Position numbers and translations under genes: made by a program. The notes under the pieces were generated by a model, which saw only the letters and a program-made list of their open reading frames with translations, ran no database searches and was not told the origin of the DNA. This document shows, one piece after another, positions 21,903 to 21,907 of a DNA stretch of 21,907 bases (position 1 is its first letter; each line of letters starts with the position of its first letter). The DNA is from Methylotenera_A sp036675645 (GTDB taxonomy: Bacteria; Pseudomonadota; Gammaproteobacteria; Burkholderiales; Methylophilaceae). The DNA lies in NCBI GenBank assembly GCA_036675645.1, contig JAKFEP010000153.1, positions 1 to 21,907 of the forward strand. The letters run 5' to 3'.

Positions 21903-21907
21903 TAGCC

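Noticed and set aside
21861..21905. A 14-codon frame (MAHIVLNFCITLTI) preceded by AGGAAG
   Set aside because: It is too short to judge, and the ribosome binding site match may be chance.

Overview
The window looks like a piece of a Betaproteobacterial chromosome, most likely from the Methylophilaceae (Methylotenera or Methylophilus type). I infer this from the moderately AT-rich coding style, the gene order yceD-rpmF-plsX-fabHDG-acpP-fabF-pabC-mltG-tmk-holB-pilZ-tatD, and a two-subunit pyruvate carboxylase next to it. No database search was possible, so the taxon is an inference from recalled gene order and protein style.

Layout. (1) 1-1899, minus strand: the two subunits of a pyruvate carboxylase-type enzyme; the carboxyltransferase gene is cut by the left edge. 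(2) 2053-14234, plus strand: a dense housekeeping run. It makes fatty acids and phospholipid precursors (plsX, fabH, fabD, fabG, acpP, fabF), ribosomal protein L32 with YceD, folate precursor (pabC), a peptidoglycan lytic transglycosylase (mltG), dTMP kinase, the DNA polymerase III delta' subunit, a PilZ protein, a TatD nuclease and a PhnP-like metallohydrolase. (3) 14320-17168: small accessory genes, each with a good ribosome binding site and several with clear terminators. They encode an exported protein, a Gly/Thr-rich lipoprotein, a two-helix membrane protein, then an apparent operon of an acidic disordered protein, a hemerythrin-like protein and a 40-residue Lys/Ser-rich protein.

(4) 17555-20048: the most interesting part. 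Two copies of a 17-bp sequence matching the XerC arm plus centre of a chromosomal dif site bracket about 2.47 kb. The right copy continues into a nearly perfect XerD arm; the left copy continues into an unrelated arm. This is the layout left when a Xer-dependent element integrates at dif, as CTX phage, Xanthomonas filamentous phages and the gonococcal island do. The segment has only three minus-strand genes: a small protein translationally coupled to an HTH protein that resembles regulators of dif-integrating filamentous phages, and a RelA/SpoT-domain nucleotide synthetase. It also has a roughly 300-bp intergenic region with a strong inverted repeat and a perfect DnaA box. No recombinase, coat or assembly gene is present, so it would depend on host XerC/XerD and perhaps a helper. 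I regard it as a candidate minimal dif-integrated satellite carrying a possible abortive-infection or alarmone cargo gene.

(5) 20049-21907: a right flank with an unrecognised membrane-anchored coiled-coil protein, a small minus-strand frame with an apparent frameshift, a short C-terminal-looking fragment, a two-helix membrane protein and a diverged 33-bp repeat. The housekeeping genes on the left run toward dif, and most small frames on the right run toward it from the other side, which fits a replication terminus. I saw no tRNA, rRNA, CRISPR array or insertion sequence.
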